From positions 89,097,168 through 89,161,167 of the forward strand of contig NC_089220.1 in NCBI RefSeq assembly GCF_963924675.1: a stretch of 64,000 nucleotides of DNA, written 5' to 3'. The translations under genes and the position numbers were made by a program. Shown one piece after another: positions 24,666 to 36,356 of the stretch (its first letter is position 1; each line of letters starts with the position of its first letter). The notes beneath the pieces were generated by a model. The model searched no databases. It was given only the letters and a program-made list of their open reading frames with translations, and had not been told where the DNA came from. Source of the stretch: Phocoena phocoena (lineage: Eukaryota; Chordata; Mammalia; Artiodactyla; Phocoenidae).

Positions 24666-27600
24666 TGCTAGAGCGATCTTACTGTTCTTTAATGTTCATA
24701 GTGTCATAATGTGATTATTATGAGTGTGGAGGCTTTGTTTTATTCAACTTACCTAGCATCAGAGAAACAGGTTTTAGGGCTTGTGTGTCTTCAGTTTTTG
24801 TTCTGGATTTGCCCTTTATTTGAGTGTTACAGTACACAGAGTGTGCTGCTATATGTCCAGATTGCAGGGAATTAGGATTCCCTTCTCATTTACCAGTATC
24901 TTTCTCAGCAGACAAATGTTTTATTTTCCTATTAGTCTATCCCACCATTTTACTGCATCTAGAGATTTATACAGGGTGCAAGTTTGGGGGTCTGTAAAGG
25001 CTAGAAATGGAGGCCCACTCTTCACTTCTGCAACGCTGCTGCATTCACAGACTTGTACAGTCAGTATTTTTGTGCCCTGGAAAACCAGGTTGGATGACAG
25101 CACCCGGAGAACACTAATGTCTTTCATTTTAGTTTCATTTCCTGGTGTCAGGGCAGAAGAGGGCATGCTCCCTTTGCTGCTGGCAGGTGTTGTTAGCCAC
25201 GTTCAACTGTATTTTCCTTGTAATTTACTTCTATTCTTCTTGAAGTAAATGTCACTCATGGATTCTTGTAGCTCCCATTGGTCTAAAGTGTATAAAATCC
25301 AAGCCTGAGTTTTGAGCTGCTGACCTATCTGGGGTTATTGCAGCAACAGTTCAAGAAGACTAGGACATAGAACTGGGGACAAAACTTGGGAATAACCTTG
25401 AACAAGTCCATTAACCTGTTTTGGCCTCAGCTTCTTTATTGGTACAATGCACATGTTAACCAATATCATCCCTTCATCTGTGACATTCGAAGACTCTAGT
25501 TCTTGATGTTGCCACTAGTGGTTAGTTTCTGCATTTCTCTGTGAGTTGTTTAGAGATTTTCTTTACATATATACTTAATTATTGGCCTGGGCCATTGATT
25601 ACCATTTCATGTATATATCTAGATATTGGATTTAAAAATATGAATGGATCATTATAAGCCCATGTAATTCAGTATCAGATGGTGTTACATTAAGGAAAAC
25701 AGTCTAGCTTCCAAATTTAGAAGTAACTCAAGTATTTTCTTGAAAGCCTCAAGACTGAGAGATTCTCCAAACAAATAGTTCATGAAATATTTCTTAACAT
25801 CCCTTGTCCTCTCTTCAATTCTTTGTCTTCATAAAACTCTTTGGAGACTCTCCCTCCCCAAAATGCAGAAGACCTTATAATTCCTCACTTTCGTCTTCCT
25901 CCCATCAATTCCCCTTACTTATTTCCTGTTTTACACAGGTTTCGCCTGACTTTTTAAAATCCTTGTTCTCATGCTCTGTCCCCATCCAGTTCTTGAGCAA
26001 AAGGTAAAAGGCAGGGAGGCCAACAGTGAATGTTCACTTTATTGCCACATTCAACTCTAACTGATGATCTTTTGCAAATAACTGAAAAAGCAGGAAGTCA
26101 TGGTGAGAAATGTGACAAAAGTACAGCTTAGTTCCTCACCTGTAGTCTGGGAGAGACAAAGGGGAAACAAAAGAATTAACTTCCCAGTAGTAACCCCTTC
26201 TTTTCTCCCACATTGAGTTCATCAAAATGCAGGGGGTCATACATCTTTGGAATAACAAGCTAGGCACACTGCTCATTACTTCTCCTCACAAATCCTAGAA
26301 AACTATGGGACCTTCGTGGGCTAATTCTAAAATAATGGAATATTTTAAGTGCCTAATTCAGGCAATAATTGCCCTAAAGAGCCCATTCTAAGACAAATTA
26401 TTTATGAGATAGATAACTCTAGGCAGGCAAACCAATCTTTCCCTTCATTTATTTAAATTCCAACTTTCTTGAGAGGGTCTTGAGTTGCTCTGTTTCTGAT
26501 CACGTTTATCCCTATCCAGTCTGGGTTTTCACTAATGGGTGAATATTATTATCTGTTTAATCCTTTAAATAGGAGGCATCCTGTATCATTTAGGAACCAT
26601 TTGGCTACTAACACTAAATAATGAAGGCTGTTTCTACATGCAAAATGTCTCCAGGGATGCTGCTGATTGCATTGTTTTGGGGACTAGACTTACGACATCA
26701 GAGCTAGCTGGCATCTCTGTGATTAATCTAGCCATCTCTTATTGTTTCACATCATGAACACAAGATGGTTCTTGTAGTGTTAGTTTAATGTCCACATTAA
26801 AGCAGAAAGAAGGGGAAGGGGAAAAGGGTTTTAAGTCAGGCATTTTGTGCCTTTAGTTAGGAAAGCGTAAGCAAAAGTTTTCCCCAAACACTGCCCCACC
26901 TCCAGTTCAGCAGACATGTCACTGAATACAACTGGATCCCATGGCCATCCCTCACTGTAATGGAGGCTCAAAAGGATGAGAAGAGGATTGATTCATGAGC
27001 CACTGCCTGAGGCTGTGAATATTATTTCTCTGAACAGATTAGGTTGCTTTTCTCAAGGATAATACGGGAATGGCTCTGGAGAAGCCAATCCCCACTGAAT
27101 ATGCTACACCTTTCAAGGAAGTAGAGAATCATCTTTGAAAGAAATTTTCTTAAACAGATAAGGGCTATTAAGTTTTCGTAGAGATTTATCAGTAAGTGTT
27201 GATCAAATAGTCTCTTCGATGTATGGGAACAGGAAGGAAAAAGAGGAAGGGAATAAGAAAGCAAGAGTATCTGTGGAGAAGGCAATGGAACTGAGACTTT
27301 TTCTGGTGGATCCAGAGTTCAAATTTATATCTCTCTGTAGAATTTATCATCTACGCTACTTTGTATTTTACTGCTGTGGAATTTTTCATCCATTCTACTT
27401 TGCTGCTTCTATTAGTAAGTATTACATTTTAATTTAAATTCCGTAGCATCAACACCACTGAGAGGGTTACAGAGTGACTGCTGGTATATCCCTTTCCTTC
27501 ACTTTTATAAAGATAAGTGAAAAACTGAATGTATAATTCTCTGAGAACTCAGAGGTCACAGTTGTGAGTATTTTGATGAGGAACAAAAAACTATGGTCAC

Positions 27601-29466
27601 CATTTGGATGTGGGAAATATTTTCTCTCTTGGGGGACGTAGATTTTCTAGAATTCTGAGAAATTAGACGTAGAGGTATATTCAGAAACACTTGGACACTG
27701 AATCTGCTTTTGCACCTTAGCTGTCATGTGGCCTCACTGTCTCTGCGTTTATTTGGAGAACTGCAAGAGTCTAATGTTTTAAAACGTTCCTTTAAATTGT
27801 AGTGAATAAATTAAGTGTAATTTCTTCTAGATGGAGATGTAAGCCTCAAATATAAAAGACATTGGTGTAGCAAGAATAGAGTGTTTCACCTTTGGTAAGA
27901 CCCTAACTTTGTGTGGGCAATGCCACTGCAGCTTTATGCCCACACTGGGGACTTTGAAACTGAGGAAAGCTCTGCTAAAATATGTCATTTTTGTTTCATC
28001 CCCATGTGTCATTTCACTTCCATTAAAATATTTTACCTGTGAAGAATTAAATGGTGAAGTAAGTCTAATCTTAGGGTTATCTGTGTGTGTGGTTCTTACT
28101 CACTTTCCAGTCTCCAAAAATGCAGGTTCCACAAGTAAGTCAATGACATGGAAGACTGTAGTCCTGTTCTCTCTTCCCAGCACTAATTTCCAAGTCACAC
28201 TATTACAAGGTTGTTTGGGGAAGGACTACTCTAATAACGAGCAAGTCGTACCACTGGAAGGACACCAGAAAGCCTCCTCATTGACTAAAATGATCTATTA
28301 TGCCAGTCTCAGTGGGTATATGAAATGAGTCCCAAGGAAAGACAAAAAGTGAGAAAATTTAGGAGGTACCTGCTATAGAACTGATGGCATATTTACTCAT
28401 AATCACCCACCAAGATCCTAATAAGAATTTATATGCCTGCTTTCCTTGTTGGCATCTGTTTGGAAAACACTGAATCAAGTACTTGTCTGCAAAGATATAG
28501 TCCTGAAGCCCAAAAGGCTGGCCTGCGTAGACAAGCTGCAGAAGTGATTTCTGGGATCCTAGATTGCAGCGTGAGTGGGTGATATATGAAGAGAATGGTT
28601 ACTGAATCCCAGCATAGAAACCCTGTCTATCCAGCGTGGTTTCCTACAGCTAAGCAAAGGAGCAGCCTGTCTCTATATAAATGGCTTTAGCACCAACATA
28701 GCTGTGAATTTGGAGCAGAAATAACTAGGAAGAATCTAAAAAATGTGGGCTTTAACCAAGAGATGCCAAAAGCCTGCAGGAATAACACAAGAACAGGAGC
28801 CTAACCAAGCAGAAAGCAACAATCTTTATTACAAAGCAAAGAGCAACAGCAAATTGAAAGGCATGAGCTATATCAACCAGTTATAGATACAGCAGGAAGG
28901 GAAGCCACACAGAAGGATGCCATGTGGAAAATGTTCTGTGAGCTTCTTAAAGAAACACAGAGCAGAGAGCATGGTGCAGAACTAACATCCCACAGGCTAA
29001 TTCTTACTGTCACGTTATGATGCCTTGATTTGCTGTGATTGTCAAAGACATGAGAGTTGCTGGAGTTCATCCCCACCCCCACACTTCAAATACAGCTATC
29101 CTAGTAACTTCACTGACAGCAAATACAGCTGAGGTGATTACTGCCATGCCCTGAGTTCACCACACTAGGAGAAAGCTCTGCCACCCATCTACTGGGGTCT
29201 GAAGCTTTGCCATTGAATACCGTGGCTTCAGATGTCCTTTGATTCTGCTTCTGCAAAAGAATATGCTTAAGCAAAAGAAAGGACAGGGGCACCAAATAAA
29301 ACCTCTATTACCTCATAATTTTGCATGTGGCCAGTGTTATAGTTATGGAGAAGAGCAAAACAGGTTATTTGGGTACAGCTAAACATTTTCTCTCAGTATC
29401 AAGAACAAAACAAAAACTTGAGACATCAGGCTAGTGAGTAGCTGTGCTTTCCTAAAAAATGGTGTA
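24666..29466. other. Long stretch without a recognised gene
   Basis: A MIR-like patch is possible at 25370-25480 (CTTGAACAAGTCCATTAACC, then TTCTTTATTGGTACAATG). The rest looks unique and non-coding. An open frame of 155 codons at 24781-25248 has no domain, no signal of composition and no recognised relative. 26-29 kb has only short frames. Enhancers or non-coding RNA exons could be present but would leave no signature I can read. Confidence 0.45.
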
Positions 29467-29803
29467 TGTTATAGACTGAATGTTTGTGTCCCCTTCAAAT
29501 TCATCTGTTGAAAGCCAATGCCCTCCTCCCCCCACCTTCAGGGATGATATTAGGAGGTGGGGCCTTTGGGAGGTGATTAAAATTAGATGATGTCATGAAG
29601 GTGGAGTTCTCATGAACGGAATTAGTGAGTTACCAGAGAGCTTGCTTTCTCTCTCTGCTCTTCATATTACGAGGTTACAAGGAGAAGTCGGCAGTCTGCA
29701 ACGAAGAAGAGGTTTCTCACCAGAACCTGGCCATGTTGGCACCCGGATCTAGGACTTCTAGCCTCTGGAACTGTGAGAAATACATTTCTGTTGTTTATAA
29801 ATA
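29467..29803 (+). mobile_element. MaLR solo LTR (MST type), 3' end missing
   Basis: Begins TGTTATAGACTGAATGTTTG and passes through GGAGGTGGGGCCTTTGGGAG and the LTR's terminal region (AACTGTGAGAAATACATTTC). The expected last bases of the LTR (after TTGTTTATAA) are absent. About 50 unassigned bases follow before the host L1. No internal MaLR sequence is seen. Confidence 0.75.
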
Positions 29804-29849
29804 CCTGGGTGCTTTTATCTTGGGCTTTTACAAAACATTAAAAAAAATT

Positions 29850-31195
29850 GTTGACAGAAGAGAGAGAGGCTTGCAAAACAGCAGAGCAGGAGGAGGTGGA
29901 GCTCATCTCCCTCCCCATGAGCATATCAAAAATACATCTACATGTGCAGCAATTCTCACTGAAAACAGACTTGACACCGGCAGAAAGACTTATACAACAA
30001 GGGTATGAGATAGAGCTACACAAAATCAGGCAGAAAGGGTTGAGAAGTGATTAGGTTGGGGCCAGTGCCCCTGGGAGGTGACACAAAAGTGGAGGAAAAT
30101 ATCACGGCTTTGAGATCCTCCCTGGGTAGTAAGTGGCATGAACCACATATTGGGCACCTGAGCCATGGGGTCCAACACTGTGAGAATGAGTCGCCTTAGC
30201 TGGTTGAAAACCAGTGGGACTGAAAGCAGGGCTGTAAGAAATCTAGACTCGGCTTGTGAAGAGCACACACATGCTTGCTTACTACTGAAACAAGGCAGAG
30301 GAAGCAGACTGAAACTGTCCAGGTCTCAGGCCAGTTTCTCGGACCGCCCCAGTGCATGCCCCAGCCTGAACAGAGTGCCCCTTCTTCTCCTCTTGCTCTG
30401 CCACACAGCTCCACATTGGGGTGAGGGGTGCTGCAGTCAACGGGAGTACATAGATGTGAGGGATGGAGCCAGCATTTGAACATGTCTAGGGCAGCCATTG
30501 CTGGCACTGAAGGAGGCAGTGAATCAGAAGCAGTCCAGGACTTTAACTGGTGTGACTTCACCACACTAGGGTGAAGGCTGGTGATGCCAAGGGAGGGCCC
30601 AGTTGTGGAGGATGGAGCCATATTGGACCTGGCACAACATCCAAACGGGACAAAAGTGGCCATTACTGGTGTTCACGGAGGTGACAGATGGGGAAAGTTC
30701 TGGAGCTCTGACTGGTGTGACAAGACTGCATAGTATGCATCCTGACCCATACAAAGTGCCCACTCCAGCCCATCTTGCTCCAGCACTGCTCCCTTCTAGG
30801 ACAAAGATGCCATTGCTAGTAGTGGGGGAGAGTGCACATCTAGAGGGAACAGAACCAGTTTGGACCCAACCCTCAGGGATTCTGGTCCAGCAACTTGGGA
30901 CCTGCCCTTGACCCCAATAAGATAATGCCATCCACTGAGGATAGGAGAAACCTTAGCTCATACCTGGTTCTGGCTCTTATCCCTTCATCTCCAGCCCTAA
31001 CTCACACCAAGGAAGAGCCAGCACACCCTGGGGGAAGACATGATCCATGCTCACTTCAGATCCTACTTTCTCACCAAAGACACCAAGCACATGTTGACTG
31101 TATAGGGATGCACCCACACAAGGACACAACATTAAGACTGGGATAGGCAACTGTTTCACCTAGTTTCGTAGAGTCAGAGAAAGTTAATAAGCAAA
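29850..31195 (+). other. 5'UTR of the host L1
   Basis: GC-moderate sequence with the old mammalian L1 5'UTR character. Open frames on both strands of about 100-155 codons (for example 30196-30663 minus) are chance frames in this UTR and do not resemble proteins. Confidence 0.7.
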
Positions 31196-32071
31196 ATGAG
31201 AAGAGAAAGAAATTTATTTCAAATAAAAAAACTAGAGAAAACACCTGAAAAAAATAACTAATGAAAGAGAAATAAGTGATCTATCAGATAAAGAGCTCAA
31301 AGCATTGGTAATGAGAATGCTAACTGAATTAGGGAAAAGAATAGATGAACACAGTGAAATTTTACCAAGAAACTGGAAAATATAAAAAAGAACTAGTCAG
31401 AATAACTACAATAAGTGAAATAAAAAACACACTAGATGGAATTAACCACAAACTTGGTGATACAGAAAAATGCATAAGTGATCTGGAAAATAGAAAAACG
31501 AAAATCACTCAATCAGAACATCAAAAAGAAAAAAAATATTTGAAAAGAGAATAGTTTAAGGGACCTCTCTGACAACATCAAAACTACCAACATTCACATT
31601 ATAGGGGACTCAGAAGGAGAAGAGAGAGAAGAGGGTTGAAAATTTATTTGATGAAATTATGGTTGAAAATTCCCCAAACCTGAAGAAGGAAACAGATATC
31701 CAGGTACAGGAAGCACAGAAGGTCCCAAACAAGATGAAACTAACAGACTCACACCAAGACATATCATAATTAAAACGGCAAAAGTTAAAGATAAAGAGAA
31801 TTCTAAAGGCAGCAAGAGACAGAGTCATATACAAGGGAACACCCATAAGGCTATCAGCTGATTTTTCTGCAGAAACTTTGCAGGTCAGAAGGAAATGGCA
31901 TGATATATTTAAAGTGCTGAAAGGGAAAAATTGCAACTTATGATACTCTACCCAGCAAGATTATCATTTAGAATTGAAAGAGAGAAAAATAACTTCTCAG
32001 AGGAGCAAAAACTGAAAGAGTTGATCAATACTAAACCTACCCTAAAAGAAATGGTACGAGGTCTTCTCTAA
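31196..32071 (+). pseudogene. Host L1 ORF1 remnant
   Basis: It aligns in order with the young ORF1: coiled-coil part (31400-31500, 'EIKNTLDGINHKLGDTEKCI'), RRM region near 31590-31610 (CATTCACATTATAGGGG), then the C-terminal domain (TACCCAGCAAG near 31952) and the final stop near 32071. Stops at 31552 and a dinucleotide expansion in AGAGAGAGAAGAG near 31620 break the frame. Confidence 0.82.
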
Positions 32072-32548
32072 GTGGAAAAGAAAAGACTACAACAAGAGGT
32101 AAGAATCTATAAGAAAGGAAAAATCCCACTATTAAAAGTGAATATAGAGTGAAGGCTATGGATCGACCACTGAAATAGGGTAATACAAAGATAAAGACAA
32201 AAAAAATGTGTAAGATCAACTATAACTGAAATAAACAGTGAAGAGATAAACATGAAGATGCAAACTATGACATCAAAAACATGGGGGAGGGGAGTAAAAA
32301 AATGTAGCTCTCTTAGAATGTGTTTGAATTTAAATGAGTACCAGTTTAAAACAAGTAGATATAGGTCAACATATATGAATCCCATGGTAACCACTAATCA
32401 AAAACCTACAATAGACACACAAAAACTAAAGAGAAAGGAACACAAGCATATCACTAAAATAAAAAAATCATCAAACTGCAAGGGAAGAAACTAACAGAAG
32501 AAGAAAAGAACAGAGAACTACAAAAACAACCAGAAAACAAGTAACAAA

Positions 32549-33748
32549 ATGGCAATAAATATATAACTATCAATAATCACTTTAAATGTCAGTAAAATAA
32601 TTGTTCTAATCAAAAGACATAGGGTGGTTGAATGGATTAAAAAAAAAAGACCCATCTATATGCTATAAGAGACAAGAGACTCATGTCAGAGCTAAAGACA
32701 CACACAGACTGAAAGTGAGAGGATAGAAAAAGATTATTTCATGCAAATGGAAATGACAAGAAAGCTGGGGTAGCAAAACTCCTATCAGACAAAGTAGACT
32801 TTAAAACAAAGTATATAACAAAAGACAATATATCATTATATAATGATAATGGGATCAATACAAGAAGGGGACATAACACTGGTTAATATATATGCACCTA
32901 ATATAGGAGCAAATAAATATATAAGGCAAATATTAACAGACATAAAGGGAGAAATTGACAATAATACAATAAGATTAGGGGACTGTAACACTCCACTTAC
33001 ATCAATGAACAGATCATTCAGACAGAAAATCCATAAGGAAATGGTAATCTTAAATGACACAGTACACCAAGTGGACTTAATAGACATCTATAGGACATTC
33101 CATCCAGAAGTAACAGAATACACATTCTTTTCAAGGGCACATGGAATTTTCTCCAGGAATAGTTCACATTCTAGGCCCCAAAAGAAGTACCAACAAATTT
33201 AAGAGGATGTAAATTATACCAAGCATTTTTTTCTGACTACAACTGTATGAAACTAGAAATCAATTACAGAAAGAAATGTGCAAAATACAAACAACAAACA
33301 TGTGAAGAATAAACAATATGCTACTAATGAAGAAATCTAATAGGAAATCAGAAAATACCTTAAGAAAAATGAAAAAAAAACACAGCTTTCTAAAATCTAT
33401 GGGATGCAACAAAAGCAGTTCTAAGTGTGAAGTTTATAGCAATACAGGCCTACCTCAATAAACCAGAAAAATGTCAATTAAAAAACCTACCACCTAAAGG
33501 AATTAGCAATGGAAGAACAAAGTCCAAAGTCAGCAAAAGGAAGGAAATAATAAAAATTAGAGAGAAAATAAACAAAAGAGAGAACAACAACAAAAATAGA
33601 TAAGCTCAATGAAACCAATAACTGCTTTTTTGAAAAGATAAACAAAATTGATAAGCCCTTAGCTAGGCCCATCAAGCAAAAAAGAGAAAGACCCAAATAA
33701 AGTAAGAAATGAAAGAGAAGAAATAACCAATATAACAGAAATTTTTTT
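32549..33748 (+). pseudogene. Host L1 ORF2 remnant, 5' part (endonuclease)
   Basis: Starts at an ATG corresponding to the young ORF2 start. The endonuclease region is readable between 32843 and 33202 ('[18 protein letters not shown]', with the G-D-F-N box altered to GDCN). Many frameshifts follow. It is interrupted at 33748/33749 by the young L1 and resumes at 41519. Confidence 0.82.
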
Positions 33749-33766
33749 AAAAAAGGAGATACTATG
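33749..33766. repeat. 5' target-site duplication of young L1
   Basis: AAAAAAGGAGATACTATG matches AAAAAAGGAAATACTATG at 41501-41518 with one mismatch. It is preceded by a T-run, so the site is TT/AAAA. This sequence belongs to the host L1's ORF2. Confidence 0.95.
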
Positions 33767-33777
33767 GGAGACGGGGG

Positions 33778-33787
33778 AAGATGGCGG
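33778..33787 (+). promoter_or_regulatory. YY1-like site at L1 start
   Basis: AAGATGGCGG, 12 bp from the element start, matches the YY1 core (AAGATGGC) at the equivalent place in other mammalian L1s, where it directs accurate initiation. Confidence 0.65.
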
Positions 33788-34430
33788 AAGAGTAAGACGT
33801 GGAGATCGCCTTCCTCCTCACGGATACACCAGAAATACATCTACACGTGGAACAACTCCTACAGAACACCTACTGAAGGCTGGCAGAAGACCTCAGAGCT
33901 CCCAAAAGTCAAGAAACTCCCCACGTACCTGGGTAGGGCAAAAGAAAAAAAGAAAAAACAGAGACAAAAGAATAAGGACGGCACCTGCACCAGTGGGAGG
34001 GAGCTGTGAAGGAGGAAAAGTTTCCACACACTAGGAAGCCCCTCCGCGGGCGGAGACTGCGGGAGGCAGAGGGGGGAGCTTCGGGACCGCGGAGTAGTGC
34101 ACAGCGACGGGTGTGGAGGGCAAAGCGGGGAGATTCCTGCACAGACGATCGGTGCCGACCGGCACTTACCAACCCGAGAGGCTTGTCTGCTCACCCGCCG
34201 GGGCGGGCGGGGCTGCGAGCTGAGGCTCGGGTTTCGGTTTTGGACGGAGCGCAGGGAGAGGACTGGGGTTGGCGGCTTGAACATAGCCTGAAGGGGTTGG
34301 TGCGCCACGACTAGCCGGGAGGGAGTTCGGGGAAAAGCCTACACCGGCGTAAGAGGCAAGAGACTTTTTCTTCCCTCTTTATTTCCTGGTGCGCGAGGAG
34401 AGGGGTTTAAGAGCGCTGCTTAAAGGAACT

Positions 34431-34608
34431 CCAGAGACGGGCGCGAGCCGCGGCTAAAAGCGCGAACCCCAGAGATGGGAGCGAGCCGCGGCTGAGGGCG
34501 CGAGCCCCCGAGACGGGTGCGAGCCGCGGCGGGAAGCGCGAACCCCAGAGACGGGCGCGAGCCGCGGTTAAAACCGCAGACCCCAGAGACGGGCGGGAGA
34601 CGCTGGGG
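34431..34608. repeat. 38-bp CpG-rich minisatellite in L1 5'UTR
   Basis: Four complete 38-bp units start at 34431, 34469, 34507 and 34545 (CCAGAGACGGGCGCGAGCCG...), and a fifth, partial unit starts at 34583. The other young L1 (copy A) has one full unit (263-300) and one partial unit (301 onward). Each unit carries four to seven CpGs. Confidence 0.93.
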
Positions 34609-35068
34609 CTGCTGCTGCCGCCACCAAGGGGCCTGTGTGCGAGCGCAGGTCACTCTCCGCGCCCCTCTTCCGCGGAGCCTGTGCAGGCCGCCACTGCCAG
34701 GTTCCCGGGATCCAGGGACAACTTCCCCGGGAGTACGCACGGCGGGCCTCAGGCTGGTGCAACGTCACGCCGGCCTCTGCCGCAGCGTCACTCTGCCTCT
34801 GCCGCCGCAGGCCCGCCCCGCACGCAGTGCCCCTCCTTCCCCCATCCCCCAACCCCGGGCCTGAGTGAGCCGGAGCTCCTGAATCAGCGGCTCCTTTAAC
34901 CCCGTCCTGTCTGAGCAAAAAACAGACGCCCTCCAGCGACCTGCGCGCAGGGCCAGGGCCGGGTACAAAGCTGAGCTCCTGTGAGCTGTGAGAGCAGGGA
35001 GGAGAGGAGGAGGGCGGCGGATTGAAGCTCCACAATCAACTTGATGTGCCCCGCATTGTGGAATACCT

Positions 35069-35512
35069 GAATAGACAGGGAGTGATCCCAAATTGAAGAG
35101 GTGGAATTTAGGAGCGAGATCTGTGATTTTTTTCCCTTTTCCTCTTTTTGTGAATGTGTGTGTGTATGCTTCTGTGTGAGATCTTGTCTGTATACTCTTG
35201 CTTCCACCATTTGTCCTAGGGCTCTATCCGTCCATGGTTTTTAAAAAAAATTTTTTTTTCTTAATAATTAATTTTAATTGTAATAACTTTATTGTACTTT
35301 ACCTTCGTTCTTTCTTTCTTTCTTTCCTTCCTTCCTTCCCTCCTTTAGACAGCGAATCACCCCAGGTTGAGGAGGTGGTCTCTGGGTGCAGGATTTATGA
35401 TTTTTCCCCCTTTGCCTCTTTTTGTGAACGTGTATGTGTATGCTTCTGTGTAAGATTTTCTCTGTATAGCTTTGCTTCCAACATTTGTCCTAGGGTTCTA
35501 TCCGTCCCTTTT
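35069..35512. repeat. Tandem duplication of about 280 bp in L1 5'UTR
   Basis: 35069-35250 and 35347-35512 are diverged copies of the same block (GACAG...GATCCCAAATTGAAGAGGTGG / CACCCCAGGTTGAGGAGGTGG, then CCTCTTTTTGTGAA and CATTTGTCCTAGGG). The start-to-start distance is about 278 bp. Copy A has this block once (778-945). Confidence 0.88.
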
Positions 35513-35569
35513 TTTTTTTTTCTAAATATTTTTCAGTTCAATAACTATATTATACTTTATTTTATTTTT

Positions 35570-35849
35570 ACTGTATCTTCTTTCTTTCTGTCTTTTTTCC
35601 TTCTTTCCCTCCTTCCTTCCTTCCTCCCTCCCTCCTTTCCTTCTTTCTTCCTTCCTTTCCTCCTTTCCTTCTTTCTTTCCTCATACTTCTACTAATTCTC
35701 TCTACATTTTCTCCTTCTTTCCCTCCTTCCTTCCTCCCTCCCTCCCTCCTTTCTTTCCTTCTTTGCTTCTTTCTTCCTTCCTTCCTTTCCTCCTTTCCTT
35801 CTTTCTTTCCTCATACTTCTAATAATTCTCTCTACATTTTCTCCCTTTT
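35570..35849. repeat. Polypyrimidine tract with 130-bp tandem duplication
   Basis: Almost pure C/T (CCTTCC, CTTTCTTT). TCATACTTCT occurs at 35681 and 35811, followed in both places by near-identical AATTCTCTCTACATTTTCTCC, giving a period of 130 bp. Copy A has a single shorter tract (1012-1100). Such tracts can form triplex DNA and mutate by slippage. Confidence 0.88.
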
Positions 35850-36356
35850 ATTCTGAGCCGTGTGGATGAAAGGCTCTTGGTGCTCCAGCCCAGGAGGCAG
35901 GGCTCTGCCTCTGAGGTAGGAGAGCCAACTTCAGGACACTGGTCAACAAGAGACCTCCCAGCTCCACATAATATTAAACGGTGGAAATCTCCCAGAGACC
36001 TCCATCTTAACACCAGCACCCAGCTTCACTCAACGACCAACAAGCCACAGTGCTGGACAACCTATGCCAAACAACTAGCAAAACAGGAACACAACCCCAC
36101 CCATTAGCAGAGAGGCTGCCTAAAATCATAATAAGGCCACAGACACCCCAAAACACACCACCAGACGTGAACCTGCCCACTAGAGAGACAAGATCCAGCC
36201 TCATCCAGCACAACACAGGCACTAGTCCCCTCCACCAGGAAGCCTACACAACCCACTGAAACAACCTTAGCCACTGGAGACAGACATCAAAAACAACGGG
36301 AACTACGAACGTGCAGCCTGCAAAAAGGAGACCCCAAACACAGTAAGATAAGAAAA

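Larger units (their letters stand above)
33767..36356 (+). promoter_or_regulatory. Young L1 5'UTR with internal promoter, 2.6 kb
   Basis: Known for L1: transcription starts at the first base. AAGATGGCGG at 33778-33787 matches the YY1 site that positions the start in L1s. 33980-34900 is a CpG island. Three internal tandem duplications enlarge this UTR compared with copy A: 38-bp units (34431-34608), a unit of about 280 bp (35069 and 35347) and a 130-bp unit (about 35590 and 35720). The last 500 bp before 35850 is nearly pure pyrimidine. I infer promoter activity from family knowledge only. Confidence 0.8.

Noticed and set aside
24781..25248. 155-codon plus-strand open frame
   Set aside because: No domain, no recognisable relative, no splice or promoter context; the length is within chance expectation for a 64-kb window.
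30165..31159. Several overlapping open frames on both strands
   Set aside because: They fall in the 5'UTR of the old host L1 and overlap one another in different frames; no protein resemblance.
34431..34608. Regular 38-bp repeats, superficially like a CRISPR array
   Set aside because: Units are directly adjacent with no spacers, lie in an L1 5'UTR of a mammal, and are matched by a shorter version in the other L1.
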